From Campylobacterales bacterium (lineage in GTDB: Bacteria; Campylobacterota; Campylobacteria; Campylobacterales; Sulfurimonadaceae), in contig JAFGVR010000176.1 in assembly GCA_016937915.1 (NCBI GenBank), positions 1 through 5,899 of the forward strand: 5,899 bases of DNA, given 5' to 3'. Position numbers and translations under genes: made by a program. The notes beneath the pieces were generated by a model. That model was not told where the DNA came from. It made no database searches and worked only from the letters and a program-made list of their open reading frames with translations. Positions 5,232 to 5,899 of the stretch are shown here, one piece after another; the stretch's first letter is position 1, and each line of letters starts with the position of its first letter.

Positions 5232-5899
5232 TTAATCTTCATCTAAGATTGAATCAACAATCATACTTGGTTTCCACATTTTCATAGAACCTTTATGGAG
5301 CATCTCAAGGTTTAATTTTGAGTTTTTATAATACATTACAAATATATTATAAAAACTCTCTATCTCATCTCTGAGTCCAAAATTAAGTATGTATCTTTTG
5401 ATACCATTTTCTATATAAGCTTGATCTTTTTTTGCTCTAACAGCTTTTTCTAATTGTGTTATATAACACCACGCAACTATACTTGCTATTGACATATGTT
5501 TTGAATGTATATTCATATACTCAGATAAAGCTGATTTAACCCCATCAATATCACCTTTTGAAGCATATTCATTTGCTTTTTCAACATCTCTATTCCATTT
5601 TTCAAAAAGCTCTGAACCTTCAGGTGTTTCTTGCAAACTATCTAATAAATCAAGATATTTATACGCAGAAGCCACATCTTTACTTTTAATTGCTTCTTCA
5701 AATTTTATCTTATTCTCTATATCCGACCTTAACTGTTGAGCTTCATCTTTAAATTCACTAAAATCAGAAAGTATCTTTAGCGTACTCAAAGCAGAATTCA
5801 CATCACCTTTTTCTATCTGATGCTCTGCTTGAATATATAGCTTCATACCATAATCTTCTAACTTTTCATATTCTGTAAACTCTTTTAAAAATGGATGTT
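5232..5899 (-). CDS. Helical-repeat protein of unknown function, 5' end outside window
   Basis: I do not recognise this protein. The frame is open to the right edge, giving 221 visible residues; the first ATG in view (5846) has no SD and is preceded by 17 sensible in-frame codons (HPFLKEFTEYEKLEDYG), so it is most likely an internal methionine. The visible part is almost wholly helix-forming and rich in Lys, Glu and Asp, with no membrane segment. Four units with an exact 42-residue period are visible, marked by K(G/K)D or SKD at Asp32, Asp74, Asp116 and Asp158 (numbering from the first visible residue), with small or hydrophobic residues at fixed offsets. This suggests a TPR-like helical-hairpin scaffold used for protein contacts. 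The tail ends WKPSMIVDSILDED. It is co-oriented with ilvB, 95 nt away; nothing in the context reveals its job, and a large N-terminal domain may lie beyond the window. Confidence 0.8.
   Translation of the reverse strand, partial: HPFLKEFTEYEKLEDYGMKLYIQAEHQIEKGDVNSALSTLKILSDFSEFKDEAQQLRSDIENKIKFEEAIKSKDVASAYKYLDLLDSLQETPEGSELFEKWNRDVEKANEYASKGDIDGVKSALSEYMNIHSKHMSIASIVAWCYITQLEKAVRAKKDQAYIENGIKRYILNFGLRDEIESFYNIFVMYYKNSKLNLEMLHKGSMKMWKPSMIVDSILDED

Noticed and set aside
5229..5238. AGATTAATCT palindrome over the stop codon of the edge gene
   Set aside because: It is a 10-bp A/T-rich palindrome without a loop, T-run or promoter context; probably chance.

Overview
The window is an A+T-rich stretch of bacterial chromosome in which every recognisable gene lies on the minus strand. 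Protein sequences and gene order point to the Campylobacterota (epsilonproteobacteria), most likely Sulfurimonas or a near relative. The reasons are a six-domain ribosomal protein S1 of about 550 residues, a short LpxD directly downstream of the acetolactate synthase genes (an order I recall from Campylobacter jejuni), and a T-rich, extended -10 type promoter. The taxonomic call is inference from sequence character, not from a database search.

In transcription order (right to left): the right edge holds the 3' part of an unrecognised helical-repeat protein (5232-5899), whose reading frame runs open off the window. A 95-nt gap follows, with candidate promoter elements and a perfect 7-bp inverted repeat that could mask the ilvB ribosome-binding site. 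Next comes a tight four-gene cluster: ilvB (3442-5136) and ilvN (2969-3442), the two subunits of acetolactate synthase; lpxD (2011-2961), a lipid A N-acyltransferase; and a 66-residue protein of unknown function (1800-2000). The joins in this cluster are a 1-nt overlap, a 7-nt gap and a 10-nt gap, so a single transcript with translational coupling is likely.

A 71-nt gap then carries a strong promoter for rpsA (TGATATAAT) and no convincing terminator, so read-through from the ilv-lpxD cluster into rpsA is possible. rpsA (76-1728) is followed by a plausible intrinsic terminator at the left edge.

Functionally this is a housekeeping region: first step of branched-chain amino acid synthesis, third step of lipid A synthesis, and translation initiation. 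I do not see a defence system, mobile element, CRISPR array, RNA gene or other new system. The points most worth a second look are the possible SD-masking hairpin before ilvB, the exact 42-residue repeat in the edge protein and its wrongly short apparent start, a glycine at the LpxD acyl-chain ruler position, a serine in the IlvN valine-site loop, and an rpsA leader too short for E. coli-type autoregulation.
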